Shown piece by piece: positions 1-10,229 of a DNA stretch of 64,000 nt. This stretch comes from a bacterium. Its GTDB lineage: Bacteria > Bacillota > Clostridia > Lachnospirales > Lachnospiraceae. How positions within the stretch are numbered: position 1 is the first letter of the stretch; each line of letters begins with the position of its first letter. A model generated the notes under the pieces. It was not told the origin of the DNA. It did no database searches and worked only from the letters and a program-made list of their open reading frames with translations. The stretch spans positions 17,694-81,693 of the forward strand of contig JALFNN010000064.1 in NCBI GenBank assembly GCA_022774325.1, written 5' to 3'. Made by a program: the position numbers and the translations under genes.

Positions 1-1176
1 TGCAAGCTCTTTTAATGCATTCAGAATCAGGGCGGCTGAAGCACCGAGAAGTTTGGAAGTCTTACCGGTTACGATTTTTCCGTCCGGAAGCTCCAGTGCT
101 GCGGCAGGTCCGTCGGTCTCGGCGGCTAGATCCAGTGCGGCATCTACTACCTTGCGGTCGTGTACGGTAACGCCAGCCTGATTCATAAGAAGTTCAATTT
201 TATAGGCTTCTTCACGTGGACAGCTTCCGGCAAGAAAGCGGTCCATAGTATGATAATAACGGCGGATGATCTCCTGCTTGGATGCCTCGCGGCAGACTTC
301 ATCGTCGCAGATACAGTTCCCGGCCATATTGACACCCATATCAGTTGGAGATTTGTAAGGACTACTTCCGTAGATGCGCTCAAATATTGCACAAAGTACC
401 GGAAAAATCTCTACGTCACGATTGTAGTTGACTGTGGTTTCTCCATATGCTTCCAGATGGAACGGATCAATCATGTTGACATCGTTCAGATCGGCCGTCG
501 CAGCCTCATAGGCAAGATTGACTGGATGTTTGAGCGGTATGTTCCAGATCGGAAATGTCTCAAATTTCGCATATCCAGCGTGGATTCCGCGTTTGTGTTC
601 GTGATAGAGCTGGGAGAGGCATGTCGCCATCTTGCCGCTTCCCGGTCCTGGTGCTGTGATAACAACCAAGGGGCGAGTGGTTTCAATATAATCATTCTTA
701 CCGTATCCTTCGTCACTGACGATCAGTGGTATATTGGAAGGATACCCTTCTATCATATAATGAATATAAACTTTAATTCCCATCTTTTCCAGACGTCCTT
801 TGAACAGATGTGCACTGTTCTGACCGGAATATTGCGTGATTACAACACTTCCTACATAGAGGCCGTTTTCTTCAAAGGAGTCCTTCAGACGCAGAACGTC
901 TGTGTCATACGTGATCCCCAGATCACCGCGTACTTTGTTTGCTTCTATGTCGGCAGCGCTTATGACGATGACGATCTCGGCAGTATCTGAAAGTTCTTTA
1001 AGAAGGCGGAGCTTGCTGTCCGGCATAAAACCGGGAAGAACTCTGGCTGCATGGTAGTCATCAAAAAGCTTTCCACCGAATTCGAGGTAAAGCTTGTTGT
1101 CAAATTTATTGATACGTTCACGAATATGTGAAGACTGCATGCTAAGATATTTTTCATTGTCAAATCCGATTTTCAT
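1..1176 (-). CDS. UPF0371/DUF1846 family protein (C-terminus outside window)
   Basis: The frame stays open from an ATG at 1176 to the window edge, giving the first 392 residues. The translation begins [11 protein letters not shown] and matches my memory of the DUF1846 (UPF0371) family, whose members are about 490-500 residues, so roughly 100 C-terminal residues lie outside. A glycine-rich stretch reading [15 protein letters not shown] resembles a nucleotide-binding loop. The family has no assigned reaction that I know. The ribosome binding site is weak (AGAGAGGG). It is divergent from ftsH. Identity is fairly sure; function is unknown. Confidence 0.85.
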   Translation of the reverse strand, partial: MKIGFDNEKYLSMQSSHIRERINKFDNKLYLEFGGKLFDDYHAARVLPGFMPDSKLRLLKELSDTAEIVIVISAADIEANKVRGDLGITYDTDVLRLKDSFEENGLYVGSVVITQYSGQNSAHLFKGRLEKMGIKVYIHYMIEGYPSNIPLIVSDEGYGKNDYIETTRPLVVITAPGPGSGKMATCLSQLYHEHKRGIHAGYAKFETFPIWNIPLKHPVNLAYEAATADLNDVNMIDPFHLEAYGETTVNYNRDVEIFPVLCAIFERIYGSSPYKSPTDMGVNMAGNCICDDEVCREASKQEIIRRYYHTMDRFLAGSCPREEAYKIELLMNQAGVTVHDRKVVDAALDLAAETDGPAAALELPDGKIVTGKTSKLLGASAALILNALKELA

Positions 1177-1270
1177 TGGTTACCATCCCTCTCTGCGTGT
1201 ATTTTTGACATTCCACTTAACAGTATACTATAGTATATGTCATTTTTACAATCTTTTCATAATCTTTTTA

Positions 1271-1299
1271 TTGATTTATGTTTTTGAGCTACTTATAAT
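1271..1299 (+). promoter_or_regulatory. sigma-A promoter of ftsH
   Basis: TTGATT (1271-1276), a 17-base spacer and a perfect TATAAT (1294-1299). It lies 28 bases before the ftsH start codon. Confidence 0.75.
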
Positions 1300-1327
1300 A
1301 GAAGAGATGAAAACTAGGAGGATACTT

Positions 1328-3424
1328 ATGAATAATCAAAATAACAGGAATAATCCTAACAATAGAAACGGAAACCCTAATAATAAGAACAATCGTCAGG
1401 GAATGAATATGCTGATTTTCATACTTCTTCTTGTTGCAGTTCTTATGTTTTCCTTTTTCCAGATGCGTGATGACGATAATGCGCAGGAAATCTCTTATGA
1501 CCGTTTTATGGAGATGGTTGAGGACGGAGAAGTGAAGGAAGTTGTGATTGAATCAGACCGGATCGTGATCAAACCGAAGAGCGAGAGTGAGATCGCAGCG
1601 GAGAAGGATAAGGCAACTGATGAGAGCGGAGTGGTTGAGGGTGCTGTAAAAGAGAATCAGGAGGAAGATAAAAAGAGTATCTTTGCTTCTGAAAAAGAGT
1701 ATTATACTGGAGTTGTAGATGATCCGAACCTTACACAGAAACTGCTGGATGCCGGCGTGAAGCTCAGCCACGAGATACCGGATTCTACACCATACATTGT
1801 TATGAACCTCCTTGCAACAGTGCTTCCGTTCGTATTTCTGATCGGGATGGCCATCTATCTGATGAGAGGAATGTCGAAAGGCGGCGGAGTGATGGGGATC
1901 GGTAAGAGCAATGCCAAGATGTATGTGGAAAAGTCTACCGGTGTTACATTTAAGGATGTTGCCGGACAGGATGAGGCAAAGGAATCTCTGCAGGAAGTAG
2001 TAGATTTCCTTCATAATCCGGGGAAATATACCGGTATCGGTGCGAAACTTCCGAAAGGTGCACTGCTTGTGGGACCTCCGGGAACAGGTAAGACTCTTCT
2101 TGCGAAAGCGGTTGCTGGTGAGGCGAATGTGCCGTTCTTTTCTTTGTCCGGTTCTGCGTTTGTTGAGATGTATGTCGGTGTAGGTGCTTCCAGAGTGCGA
2201 GACCTTTTCAAACAGGCTCAGCAGATGGCTCCGTGTATCATCTTCATCGATGAGATCGATGCAATCGGTAAGAGCAGGGACAGCCAGCTCGGCGGAAACG
2301 ATGAGCGTGAGCAGACGTTGAATCAGCTTCTTGCGGAAATGGATGGATTCGATACAAATAAAGGGTTGTTGCTTCTTGCAGCTACGAACCGTCCGGAGAT
2401 CCTGGATCCGGCGTTGCTTCGTCCGGGACGTTTTGATCGTCGGATCATCGTTGACAAGCCGGATCTGAAAGGACGAATTGATGTCCTCAAGGTACATTCG
2501 AAAGATGTCAAGATGGATGAGACCGTGAATCTGGAAGAAATTGCGCTTGCAACTTCAGGAGCGGTGGGATCAGATCTTGCAAATATGATCAATGAGGCTG
2601 CCATCAATGCAGTGAAGAACGGGCGTCAGGTTGTATCACAGGCAGACCTTTTTGAGGCAGTGGAAGTGGTTCTTGTAGGTAAGGAGAAGAAAGACCGGAT
2701 CATGAGTCAGAAAGAGCGCCGGATCGTGTCTTACCATGAGGTGGGACATGCCCTGGTAAGTGCTCTGCAGAAGGACGCTGAACCGGTGCAGAAGATTACA
2801 ATCGTTCCAAGAACGATGGGAGCGCTCGGGTATGTAATGCATACACCGGAAGAAGAGAAGTTCCTGAATACCAAGGCAGAACTGGAAGCGATGCTGGTGG
2901 GAATGCTCGCGGGCCGTGCCGCGGAAGAAATCGTGTTCGATACGGTAACGACTGGAGCGTCCAACGATATTGAGCAGGCAACCAGAATTGCACGTGCTAT
3001 GGTTACACAGTATGGTATGTCAGAGAAATTCGGCTTGATCGGTCTGGAATCAGTTCAGAATCGTTATCTGGACGGACGTCCGGTCATGAACTGCGGAGAA
3101 GCAACAGCTTCTGAGATTGATCAGGAAGTCATGAAAATGCTGAAAGGGGCTTATGCAGAAGCCAAACGTTTGTTATCCGAGCATCGTGATACAATGGATC
3201 AGATTGCTGAATTCCTGATTCGTGAAGAGACGATTACCGGAAAAGAATTCATGAAGATCTTCAGAAAATGCGAAGGAATTCCGGAGCCTGAAGAAGATGA
3301 GACGAAAAAAGCAGGAGAACTTCCTGCAAAAGAGAAGGAACAGAGACTTCTGGATCAAGAAAACAATTCAGAAAATGAAACTGAAAAAGATGAGGATGGA
3401 TTCATTCTTCCTAAGAACAGATAA
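1328..3424 (+). CDS. ftsH: ATP-dependent zinc metalloprotease FtsH
   Basis: Membrane-anchored AAA+ protease that extracts and degrades membrane and short-lived cytosolic proteins. The ATG at 1328 is chosen because AGGAGG (1316-1321) sits six bases before it; the frame is open further upstream but without a signal. The 698-residue protein has an Asn-rich N-terminus, a membrane segment near residues 28-45, a variable extracytoplasmic region, and a second membrane segment near 160-180. The Walker A motif GPPGTGKT is at 249-256, Walker B IIFIDEID starts at 304, and the zinc-binding HEVGH is at 470-474. The acidic, lysine-rich tail is ordinary for the family. It is transcribed alone, between a clear promoter and a terminator. 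Confidence 0.97.
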   Translation: MNNQNNRNNPNNRNGNPNNKNNRQGMNMLIFILLLVAVLMFSFFQMRDDDNAQEISYDRFMEMVEDGEVKEVVIESDRIVIKPKSESEIAAEKDKATDESGVVEGAVKENQEEDKKSIFASEKEYYTGVVDDPNLTQKLLDAGVKLSHEIPDSTPYIVMNLLATVLPFVFLIGMAIYLMRGMSKGGGVMGIGKSNAKMYVEKSTGVTFKDVAGQDEAKESLQEVVDFLHNPGKYTGIGAKLPKGALLVGPPGTGKTLLAKAVAGEANVPFFSLSGSAFVEMYVGVGASRVRDLFKQAQQMAPCIIFIDEIDAIGKSRDSQLGGNDEREQTLNQLLAEMDGFDTNKGLLLLAATNRPEILDPALLRPGRFDRRIIVDKPDLKGRIDVLKVHSKDVKMDETVNLEEIALATSGAVGSDLANMINEAAINAVKNGRQVVSQADLFEAVEVVLVGKEKKDRIMSQKERRIVSYHEVGHALVSALQKDAEPVQKITIVPRTMGALGYVMHTPEEEKFLNTKAELEAMLVGMLAGRAAEEIVFDTVTTGASNDIEQATRIARAMVTQYGMSEKFGLIGLESVQNRYLDGRPVMNCGEATASEIDQEVMKMLKGAYAEAKRLLSEHRDTMDQIAEFLIREETITGKEFMKIFRKCEGIPEPEEDETKKAGELPAKEKEQRLLDQENNSENETEKDEDGFILPKNR

Positions 3425-3440
3425 ATAGAAGTATATTTTG

Positions 3441-3477
3441 CGGCGGTCAGCTTGATTTTAGCGGACCGCCGTTTTGT
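3441..3477 (+). terminator. ftsH terminator
   Basis: CGGCGGTC (3441-3448) pairs with GACCGCCG (3464-3471) and is followed by TTTTGT. Confidence 0.8.
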
Positions 3478-3480
3478 CAC

Positions 3481-3509
3481 TTGTATTATTCCCTACGGAC
3501 AAGTATAAT
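3481..3509 (+). promoter_or_regulatory. promoter of uvrC-hprK-glk, possibly giving a leaderless mRNA
   Basis: TTGTAT (3481-3486), 17 bases, TATAAT (3504-3509). A start site 6-7 bases downstream would coincide with the uvrC ATG at 3516, and no Shine-Dalgarno precedes that ATG. Confidence 0.6.
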
Positions 3510-3515
3510 AGGACT

Positions 3516-5405
3516 ATGGAAAATCAGACATTTATTATTGAAGAAGAATTAAAGAAACTGCCCGGACGTCCGGGCGTTTATCTGATGCATGATGAAAAGG
3601 ATGAGATCATTTATGTAGGAAAGGCGATCAGCCTGAAGAATCGTGTCCGGCAGTATTTTCAGAGTAGCCGTAATAAGGGTGTGAAGATTGAACAGATGGT
3701 GACACACATTACTCGTTTCGAGTATATTGTCACAGATTCTGAGTTGGAAGCGTTAGTGCTGGAATGTAATTTGATCAAGGAATACCGCCCGAAATACAAT
3801 ACCATGCTGATGGATGACAAAAGCTATCCTTTTATCAAAGTTACGGTAAATGAGGCATACCCGAGAATTATGATGGCCCGTCAGATGAAGAAAGATAAGG
3901 CTAAATATTTTGGCCCTTATACGAGTGTGACTGCAGTGAAGGATACGATTGAACTGGTACGGAAGCTGTATCATTTGAGAAGCTGCAACAGAAGCCTTCC
4001 CAAGGATATCGGAAAGGAGCGGCCGTGCCTTTACCACCATATCAAGCAATGCGATGCTCCATGTCAGGGGTATATTTCTCAGGAAGAATACAAAAAGTCG
4101 GTAGATGAGGTGCTGAAGTTCCTGAATGGAAACTATGAGAAGATACTGGGAGATCTGGAACAGAAGATGATGGAGGCATCGGATAATCTGGAATTTGAGA
4201 AAGCAATCGAATACCGGGAACTGATCGGAAGTGTCAGACAGATTGCCCAAAAACAGAAGATTACAGATACAGGAGGAGAAGATCGGGATATTATTGCGCT
4301 TGCGAGAGAGCAGGAGGATGCGGTGATCCAGGTATTTTTTATTCGCAGCGGCAGGCTGATCGGACGTGATCATTTCTATCTCAGAATTGCAAAAGGAGAT
4401 GGAGTAAGTGAGATCCTATCCAGTTTTATCAAACAGTTTTATGCTGCTACACCTTATATACCGGGAGAGCTGATGCTTCCGGAAGAACCGGAAGACCAGG
4501 ACATTCTGGAACAATGGTTGGGGCAGAAGAGAGGGCATAAAGTGCATTTGCGGGTCCCAAAAAAAGGAGAAAAAGAGAAACTTGTGGAACTTGCCGCAAA
4601 GAATGCGCAGCTGGTTCTTGCAAAGGATAAGGAAAGGCTGAAGAGAGAAGAGGGAAGAACGATCGGGGCGGTCAAGGAGATTGAGAGTATTCTGGGACTT
4701 CAAAATATTTTGAGGATGGAGGCTTTTGATATTTCCAATACGAATGGATTTGATTCAGTGGGATCCATGGTAGTATATGAGCGTGGAAAACCGAAACGTA
4801 ATGATTACAGAAAATTTAAGATCAAAGGAGTTCAGGGAGCAGATGATTATGCCAGTATGAGAGAAGTGTTGACCAGAAGATTCCTTCATGGACTGGATGA
4901 ACAGAAGAGTGGGAAGGAACTTGGAAGTTTCCAGGTATTTCCGGATCTGATCCTGATGGACGGAGGAAAAGGTCAGGTGAATGTGGCGCTGGAAGTTCTG
5001 GATGAACTGCATCTTGCGATTCCGGTCTGCGGTATGGTAAAGGATGACCATCACCGGACCAGGGGATTATATTATAATAATGAGGAACTGCCAATTGATC
5101 GAAATTCAGAGGCTTTTCGGCTGATTACCAGAATCCAGGATGAAGCACACCGTTTTGCAATTGAATTCCACAGAAAGCTGCGTGGACAAGGCCAGGTTCA
5201 TTCGATTCTGGATGATATCCCCGGTATCGGACCGGCAAGGAGAAAAGCGCTTATGAAGAATTTTGTGGGATTGGATGAAATAAAAAAAGCTGAAATAGAA
5301 GATTTGAAAAAAATTCCATCTATGGATGAAAAATCGGCACGAAGCGTGTATAATTTCTTTAGGAGTGACACAAAAGATCAGGATGAATCCCTGGAAAAAA
5401 GATAA
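3516..5405 (+). CDS. uvrC: excinuclease ABC subunit C
   Basis: Makes both incisions around a lesion in nucleotide excision repair, working with UvrA and UvrB. The 629-residue protein has the N-terminal GIY-YIG nuclease (PGVYLMHDE then IIYVGKA near residues 15-40), a UVR motif around 200-235, the RNase H-like endonuclease half (AFDISNTNG onward) and a C-terminal helix-hairpin-helix region (IPGIGPARR). The ATG at 3516 matches the usual N-terminus of the family. The frame also opens from a TTG at 3474, but that lies inside the preceding terminator. There is no obvious Shine-Dalgarno at 3516. hprK follows after 19 bases. Confidence 0.96.
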   Translation: MENQTFIIEEELKKLPGRPGVYLMHDEKDEIIYVGKAISLKNRVRQYFQSSRNKGVKIEQMVTHITRFEYIVTDSELEALVLECNLIKEYRPKYNTMLMDDKSYPFIKVTVNEAYPRIMMARQMKKDKAKYFGPYTSVTAVKDTIELVRKLYHLRSCNRSLPKDIGKERPCLYHHIKQCDAPCQGYISQEEYKKSVDEVLKFLNGNYEKILGDLEQKMMEASDNLEFEKAIEYRELIGSVRQIAQKQKITDTGGEDRDIIALAREQEDAVIQVFFIRSGRLIGRDHFYLRIAKGDGVSEILSSFIKQFYAATPYIPGELMLPEEPEDQDILEQWLGQKRGHKVHLRVPKKGEKEKLVELAAKNAQLVLAKDKERLKREEGRTIGAVKEIESILGLQNILRMEAFDISNTNGFDSVGSMVVYERGKPKRNDYRKFKIKGVQGADDYASMREVLTRRFLHGLDEQKSGKELGSFQVFPDLILMDGGKGQVNVALEVLDELHLAIPVCGMVKDDHHRTRGLYYNNEELPIDRNSEAFRLITRIQDEAHRFAIEFHRKLRGQGQVHSILDDIPGIGPARRKALMKNFVGLDEIKKAEIEDLKKIPSMDEKSARSVYNFFRSDTKDQDESLEKR

Positions 5406-5424
5406 AGGAAAAGGAGAACAGACA

Positions 5425-6345
5425 ATGGGAGTTGAGTTACAGAGAATCGTGGAAAAAATGAAGTTGAAGAATCTGACACCGGAAGTGGATCTGACAAAAC
5501 GTGAAGTAAAGATTCCGGATATCAACAGACCGGCACTTCAGCTGGCAGGTTTTTTTGATCATTTTGAGTCTCAGAGAGTGCAGATAATCGGATATGTGGA
5601 GTATACGTATCTGGAGACACTGTCAGAGGAGCAGAGAGAAAAGATCTATGTTACGTTGATGTCTTATGGCGTTCCTTGCTTCATTTTCTGTCGGGAATTG
5701 ATGCCGGACAAAGTATTTCTTGAGAAAGCAGTGGAAACAGGGACTCCGGTGTTTATTACGGACAAGCCGACTTCGGCATTTACAGCGGAGATCATTCGCT
5801 GGTTGAACGTAGAACTTGCACCTTGCATTTCTATACACGGCGTTCTGGTTGAGGTGTATGGTGTCGGTGTCCTGATTATGGGTGAAAGCGGAATTGGAAA
5901 GAGTGAGGCTGCGCTGGAACTGATCAAGAGAGGACATCGTCTTGTAACGGACGATGTGGTTGAAATCCATAAAGTCAGTGATGATACTCTGGTCGGAATG
6001 GCACCGAATATTACAAGACATTTTATTGAGCTGAGGGGAATCGGAATCATTGATGTGAAAACTTTGTTCGGTGTACAGAGTGTGAAAGAAACACAGAATA
6101 TCGATCTGGCGATTACGTTGGAAGACTGGAATAAGGATAAAGAGTACGACCGTCTTGGACTTACAGAAGAATATACGGAATTCCTGGGCAACCGCATTGT
6201 TTGCCATAGTATTCCGATTCGTCCGGGAAGAAATCTGGCAATTATCGTCGAGTCGGCAGCTGTCAACCATAGGCAGAAACAGATGGGGTATAACGCTGCT
6301 CAAGAATTATACCGGCGTGTTCAGGAAAATCTGCAAAAAAAGTAA
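5425..6345 (+). CDS. hprK: HPr kinase/phosphorylase
   Basis: Phosphorylates and dephosphorylates Ser46 of HPr, the switch for carbon catabolite control in Firmicutes. The protein is 306 residues, normal for the family. The start is set by AAGGAG at 5411-5416. The P-loop GESGIGKS is at residues 153-160 and the downstream signature ELRGIGIIDV is present. It sits between uvrC and a ROK sugar kinase; linkage of hprK to sugar kinases fits its role in carbon control. Confidence 0.97.
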   Translation: MGVELQRIVEKMKLKNLTPEVDLTKREVKIPDINRPALQLAGFFDHFESQRVQIIGYVEYTYLETLSEEQREKIYVTLMSYGVPCFIFCRELMPDKVFLEKAVETGTPVFITDKPTSAFTAEIIRWLNVELAPCISIHGVLVEVYGVGVLIMGESGIGKSEAALELIKRGHRLVTDDVVEIHKVSDDTLVGMAPNITRHFIELRGIGIIDVKTLFGVQSVKETQNIDLAITLEDWNKDKEYDRLGLTEEYTEFLGNRIVCHSIPIRPGRNLAIIVESAAVNHRQKQMGYNAAQELYRRVQENLQKK

Positions 6346-6370
6346 TTAGATAAAAGAAGGAGAAAAGAAA

Positions 6371-7306
6371 ATGAATTATTGTTTTGGAGTTGACATTGGA
6401 GGAACGACAATCAAAATGGGATTGTTCCAGTTTGATGGAAAGATGGTTGATAAATGGGAAATCAAGACCAGAACGGAGAACGCAGGGGAAGCAATTCTTC
6501 CGGATGTTACAAAAGCAATTAATAAGAAAATGATGGAGTTTGGACTTGAGAAACAGCAGATTCTCGGAATCGGGCTTGGAATTCCGGCACCGGTCACAGA
6601 AGACGGGATTGTGCCGAATACCGCAAATCTCGGATGGGGATACAAGGAAGTGAAGCGTGAGTTGGAGGAACTGACCGGAATCCATGTTGCTACGGGAAAT
6701 GATGCCAATGTAGCTGCGTTGGGAGAAATGTGGCTCGGTGGAGGCCAGGGACATCGCAACATGGTCATGGTTACGCTCGGAACCGGCGTAGGTGGAGGAG
6801 TCATTATCAACGGTGAGTGTGTGATAGGAAAGCATGGAGCAGGCGGTGAAATAGGACACATTTGTGTGAATTATGAAGAGACGGAACCCTGCGGATGTGG
6901 TAACAGAGGATGTCTGGAACAATACGCATCAGCGACGGGGATTGTTAGACTTGCCCGGAAACGTCTTGCGCAAGACGAGGAGCCGAGTTTGCTGCGTGAT
7001 GTTACGGAACTCAGTGCAAAAGAAGTGTTTGATGCTGTAAAAAAAGATGACAAGGCAGCAATTGAAGTCGCAAAAGAGTTTGGAAAATATCTGGGATATG
7101 CACTTGCCAATCTTGCGGCAGCATGTGATCCTGCAGTCATTGTAATTGGGGGAGGAGTATCAAGAGCCGGAGAAATCCTTTTCGACTATATCGAGGGGCC
7201 ATTTAAGGAAAGAGCATTCTTCGCAAACAGGGAAACACAGTTTGCTCTTGCACAGCTCGGAAATGATGCAGGAATCTGTGGGGCGGCTAAGATGATCCTT
7301 AAATAA
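6371..7306 (+). CDS. glk: ROK-family glucokinase
   Basis: Phosphorylates glucose (or a related hexose) with ATP in the cytoplasm. The 311-residue protein starts MNYCFGVDIGGTTIK, the phosphate-binding motif of the sugar kinase/actin fold, and carries the ROK zinc motif CGCGNRGCLE with cysteines at about 174, 176 and 181. AGAAGGAGA precedes the ATG. It is the last gene of the uvrC-hprK unit. Substrate preference cannot be read from sequence alone, but glucokinase is the common assignment for this subgroup. Confidence 0.88.
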   Translation: MNYCFGVDIGGTTIKMGLFQFDGKMVDKWEIKTRTENAGEAILPDVTKAINKKMMEFGLEKQQILGIGLGIPAPVTEDGIVPNTANLGWGYKEVKRELEELTGIHVATGNDANVAALGEMWLGGGQGHRNMVMVTLGTGVGGGVIINGECVIGKHGAGGEIGHICVNYEETEPCGCGNRGCLEQYASATGIVRLARKRLAQDEEPSLLRDVTELSAKEVFDAVKKDDKAAIEVAKEFGKYLGYALANLAAACDPAVIVIGGGVSRAGEILFDYIEGPFKERAFFANRETQFALAQLGNDAGICGAAKMILK

Positions 7307-7345
7307 GTACATATGGAAAGCAGAAGAAACAAGTTTGATAGTTAA

Positions 7346-7390
7346 AAAAGGGACGTAACACGCAATGATAATTCGTGTTACGTCCCTTTT
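7346..7390. terminator. bidirectional terminator between glk and the PBP gene
   Basis: A perfect 17-bp inverted repeat (7346-7362 with 7374-7390) around an 11-base loop. The A-run on one side and T-run on the other suit both converging genes. Confidence 0.88.
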
Positions 7391-7406
7391 GATATTTTGG
7401 ATTATT

Positions 7407-10004
7407 CTATTGATCTGATGTGCCTGGGTCTGTTGGAGTGGTTGGATCCGTCGGAGTAGTAGGCTCTGTCGGAGTGGTAGGCTCTGTCGGAGTGGTAGGC
7501 TCTGTTGGGGTGGGCGTTCCACCGCCATTGCCGCTGCTATTTCCTCCATTTCCACTTCCATTTCCGCCGTTTCCGCTGTTTCCGCCGTTTCCGCCGTTTC
7601 CGCTTCCTCCTCCATCATCCGGATTCTCAGAATCATCCGGTTCTTCGGGCTCTTCGGGTTCTACCGGCTCGTGTCCCGGACAAGTTTCCGTCGGATAAGT
7701 GCCCGGAGCAAACCATTCTGTCATGGAAGGACATTCATCAGATAAAGCAAGTAGTCCGGTCTCAGTACAGATGGTTCTTCTTACCAGAGAAGATGGCATT
7801 GTGAAATCTTTATAGGCCAGACCAAGGGCGCTGTTAATTCTATCCATAATATTGGACCAGATTCGCACGTGGTAGTACCAGCTTGTGTCACTGAGCGATT
7901 GGTTGTTATCATATCCCATCCAGATGGAACAGGTATAATAAGGTGTATATCCGGCAAACCATAGATCCTTATTATCAGAAGTTGTACCGGTTTTTCCGGC
8001 TGCCGGCATATTTTCAAGCTGGGCATACGGTGCTGCAGTACCCTTTGTTACAACATCTTCCATCGCGAGTGTCAGGAGGGCAGCAGTCGTATCTTTGATG
8101 ATGGTTTTCGATTCGTTTTTGGTATTATCAATCAGCACATTACCGTCATGATCCAGTACTTTTGTGTAAAGAATCGGCTTATTATAGACGCCGCCGTTGG
8201 CGATTGCGGCATAAGCGGCGGTCAGTTCATAATTGTATACACCGTGTGATACACCACCAAGCGCAAGGGATTCTACCATATCCTTATCTTTCGAAAGAGT
8301 GGTGATACCGAATTTCTCTACATATTCATAGCCAAGTGAAACGGAAATTTCGTTGATCACTTTTACGGCGATAACGTTCATAGACTGTTCAATTGCTTTC
8401 CGAAGCGTTACCGCACCGCGGTAGGAATCGCCCCACCAGTTGTGAACCTGCTTGTCTGGATTGGATTGATAGTAATATGGCTCGTCCACTTCGACATCTG
8501 CAAGAGTCTTACCTGCACTGTCGAGGGCCGGTGCGTAAACAGCAAGAATCTTAAAGCAGGAACCGGCCTGACGAGTCGTGCCGTAAGCACGGTTCAGTCC
8601 ACGGTTTGTGGTTTTCTCGCCACGCCCTCCGACCATTGCTTTAATATGACCGTTGCTTTGGTCAATGATACAGACAGAAGCCTGTGGCTGCGGAGCGAGA
8701 TTCACGTATTCATCATAGGTATCTCCCTCCTGGGCGATGCTTGCCTTAAAAGCTTCGATGTGTTGGTAAGCTTCCTCTTTTGAACTATATAAATACTTGG
8801 AATCCACACCATTATATTGCTTTACATTTCCTACGGAATAGTTTTCCTGTGTCTGCGCTTCATCTGCCCTGGTGACGGTCAATGCGTAGTCTAGATCCCA
8901 GGTCGTTTTCGATGGGAAATTGTCATCGTTGTTGAGCTCATCGTCACAGATTCCCTGAATCGTCAGATTCTGAGTTGTGTAAATGCTGAGACCGCCGCTG
9001 TAAATCGCGTTGTAAGCCTGAGTCTCTGTATAGCCGAGACCATCGGCGGAGGTCAAATCATCCATCAGCTGGTCGATCAGTGCATCAACAAAATAAGAAG
9101 TAACACGTGTTTCTTCCAAAACCTGGGTGTTCACCGTTTGAATTCGGGAGTAAACATCATCGGCCAGTGCCTCATCGTGTTCAGCTTGATCAATATACCC
9201 TTGTTCCAACATATTGTCCAGCACTTTCTTCCGACGTTCTGCATTTTTCTCTGGGTTCGTGATTGGGTTATAACCACCCGGACTCTTGGTAATTGCAGCA
9301 ATCGTTGCGCATTCGGAAAGCGTTAGATCGGATACATCCTTGCCAAAATAACGTTTGGCTGCAGCTTGTACTCCCAATGTGTTCTGACCAAGGTTAATGG
9401 TATTGAGATAACTTTCAAGAATCTCTTCCTTACTCAGCTGCTTTTCAAGCTGCAGGGCAAGATACTGTTCCTGCAATTTACGTTCAACCTTTTCCAACTG
9501 ACTTTCATTAATGAAGTCTGGAAATACATTGTTCTTAATAAGCTGCTGGGTAATTGTACTGGCTCCTTCCGAAAAATGTCCGCTTGTAAGTCCTACTACA
9601 GCAGCTCGAAGAATTCCCTGGGGGTCAATCCCGTTGTGCTGATAAAACCGGGAGTCTTCGACAGCAACAAATGCATGCTGAAGATCTTCCGGAATTTCAT
9701 CGATTGTCACATAAACGCGGTTGGAACCGGCCTGCTTGAAATCTTCGATGATCGTTGCATTGTCATCCGCATAGGCAACAGAAGTATATCCCTCTGGTTT
9801 GATGCTGGAAGGAGTAATCTCCGGTGCATTATCAATGATTCGTTTTACCAGAAGCCCGGCACCTGCTGCGCCTGCGATACATACAACGGCAATACAGAGT
9901 AAAAAACCTTTAAATAGGCGCACACCTATTTTTTTCTTTCGCATATTTGCTTTGGAAGTAATATTTTTTTGCTTTTTAGAAGCGCTTCTTTTTCCATAAT
10001 TCAT
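7407..10004 (-). CDS. pbpA: class A penicillin-binding protein (PBP1A family)
   Basis: Bifunctional peptidoglycan synthase: glycan polymerisation plus peptide cross-linking outside the membrane. The chosen ATG at 10004 has GGAGG eight bases upstream; in-frame ATGs at 10022 and 10010 are poorly spaced. The 865-residue protein has a basic cytoplasmic tail, one membrane segment near 33-55, the GT51 motif EDSRFYQHNGID (Glu116), the transpeptidase SCFK motif (Ser482) and KTGT (Lys671). The C-terminus is a long Gly/Asn stretch followed by repeated Thr-Glu-Pro-Thr-Thr-Pro units, likely a flexible wall-associated tail. It is monocistronic. Confidence 0.95.
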   Translation of the reverse strand: MNYGKRSASKKQKNITSKANMRKKKIGVRLFKGFLLCIAVVCIAGAAGAGLLVKRIIDNAPEITPSSIKPEGYTSVAYADDNATIIEDFKQAGSNRVYVTIDEIPEDLQHAFVAVEDSRFYQHNGIDPQGILRAAVVGLTSGHFSEGASTITQQLIKNNVFPDFINESQLEKVERKLQEQYLALQLEKQLSKEEILESYLNTINLGQNTLGVQAAAKRYFGKDVSDLTLSECATIAAITKSPGGYNPITNPEKNAERRKKVLDNMLEQGYIDQAEHDEALADDVYSRIQTVNTQVLEETRVTSYFVDALIDQLMDDLTSADGLGYTETQAYNAIYSGGLSIYTTQNLTIQGICDDELNNDDNFPSKTTWDLDYALTVTRADEAQTQENYSVGNVKQYNGVDSKYLYSSKEEAYQHIEAFKASIAQEGDTYDEYVNLAPQPQASVCIIDQSNGHIKAMVGGRGEKTTNRGLNRAYGTTRQAGSCFKILAVYAPALDSAGKTLADVEVDEPYYYQSNPDKQVHNWWGDSYRGAVTLRKAIEQSMNVIAVKVINEISVSLGYEYVEKFGITTLSKDKDMVESLALGGVSHGVYNYELTAAYAAIANGGVYNKPILYTKVLDHDGNVLIDNTKNESKTIIKDTTAALLTLAMEDVVTKGTAAPYAQLENMPAAGKTGTTSDNKDLWFAGYTPYYTCSIWMGYDNNQSLSDTSWYYHVRIWSNIMDRINSALGLAYKDFTMPSSLVRRTICTETGLLALSDECPSMTEWFAPGTYPTETCPGHEPVEPEEPEEPDDSENPDDGGGSGNGGNGGNSGNGGNGSGNGGNSSGNGGGTPTPTEPTTPTEPTTPTEPTTPTDPTTPTDPGTSDQ
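7420..7620 (-). repeat. low-complexity repeats encoding the PBP tail
   Basis: An 18-bp unit encoding TEPTTP repeats several times between about 7435 and 7505, followed by a degenerate Gly-Asn-Gly repeat to about 7615. Such arrays are prone to length change by slippage. Confidence 0.8.
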
Positions 10005-10157
10005 GAACATTGCCTCCTTCATATTGATTTATTATAGCAAATATACCAATCTAAATAAAGCGAAAAATAAAAACTTCCTTATTACCTATGAGAAAATTAA
10101 GAAAAACTTCCGAATTCTTGTCGAATCGTGTTGATTTGTAATATTTTTGTAATTGTC

Positions 10158-10186
10158 TTGCATCTGGTAATCAGGATTTGTATACT
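10158..10186 (+). promoter_or_regulatory. promoter of yigZ
   Basis: TTGCAT (10158-10163), 17 bases, TATACT (10181-10186), 43 bases before the start codon. Confidence 0.65.
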
Positions 10187-10229
10187 TGTCATAGGAATTA
10201 TAATTTGCAGATGAAGGGAAAGAATAAGG

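Noticed and set aside
160..990. A 276-codon plus-strand frame
   Set aside because: It is antisense to the DUF1846 gene, has no ribosome binding site and shows no family features.
1553..2497. A 314-codon minus-strand frame inside ftsH
   Set aside because: It is a shadow frame opposite a strongly conserved gene, with Cys/His/Ile-rich unlikely protein composition.
7420..7804. Pro/Phe-rich frames opposite the PBP tail
   Set aside because: They arise from the repeats encoding Gly/Asn and Thr/Pro on the other strand.
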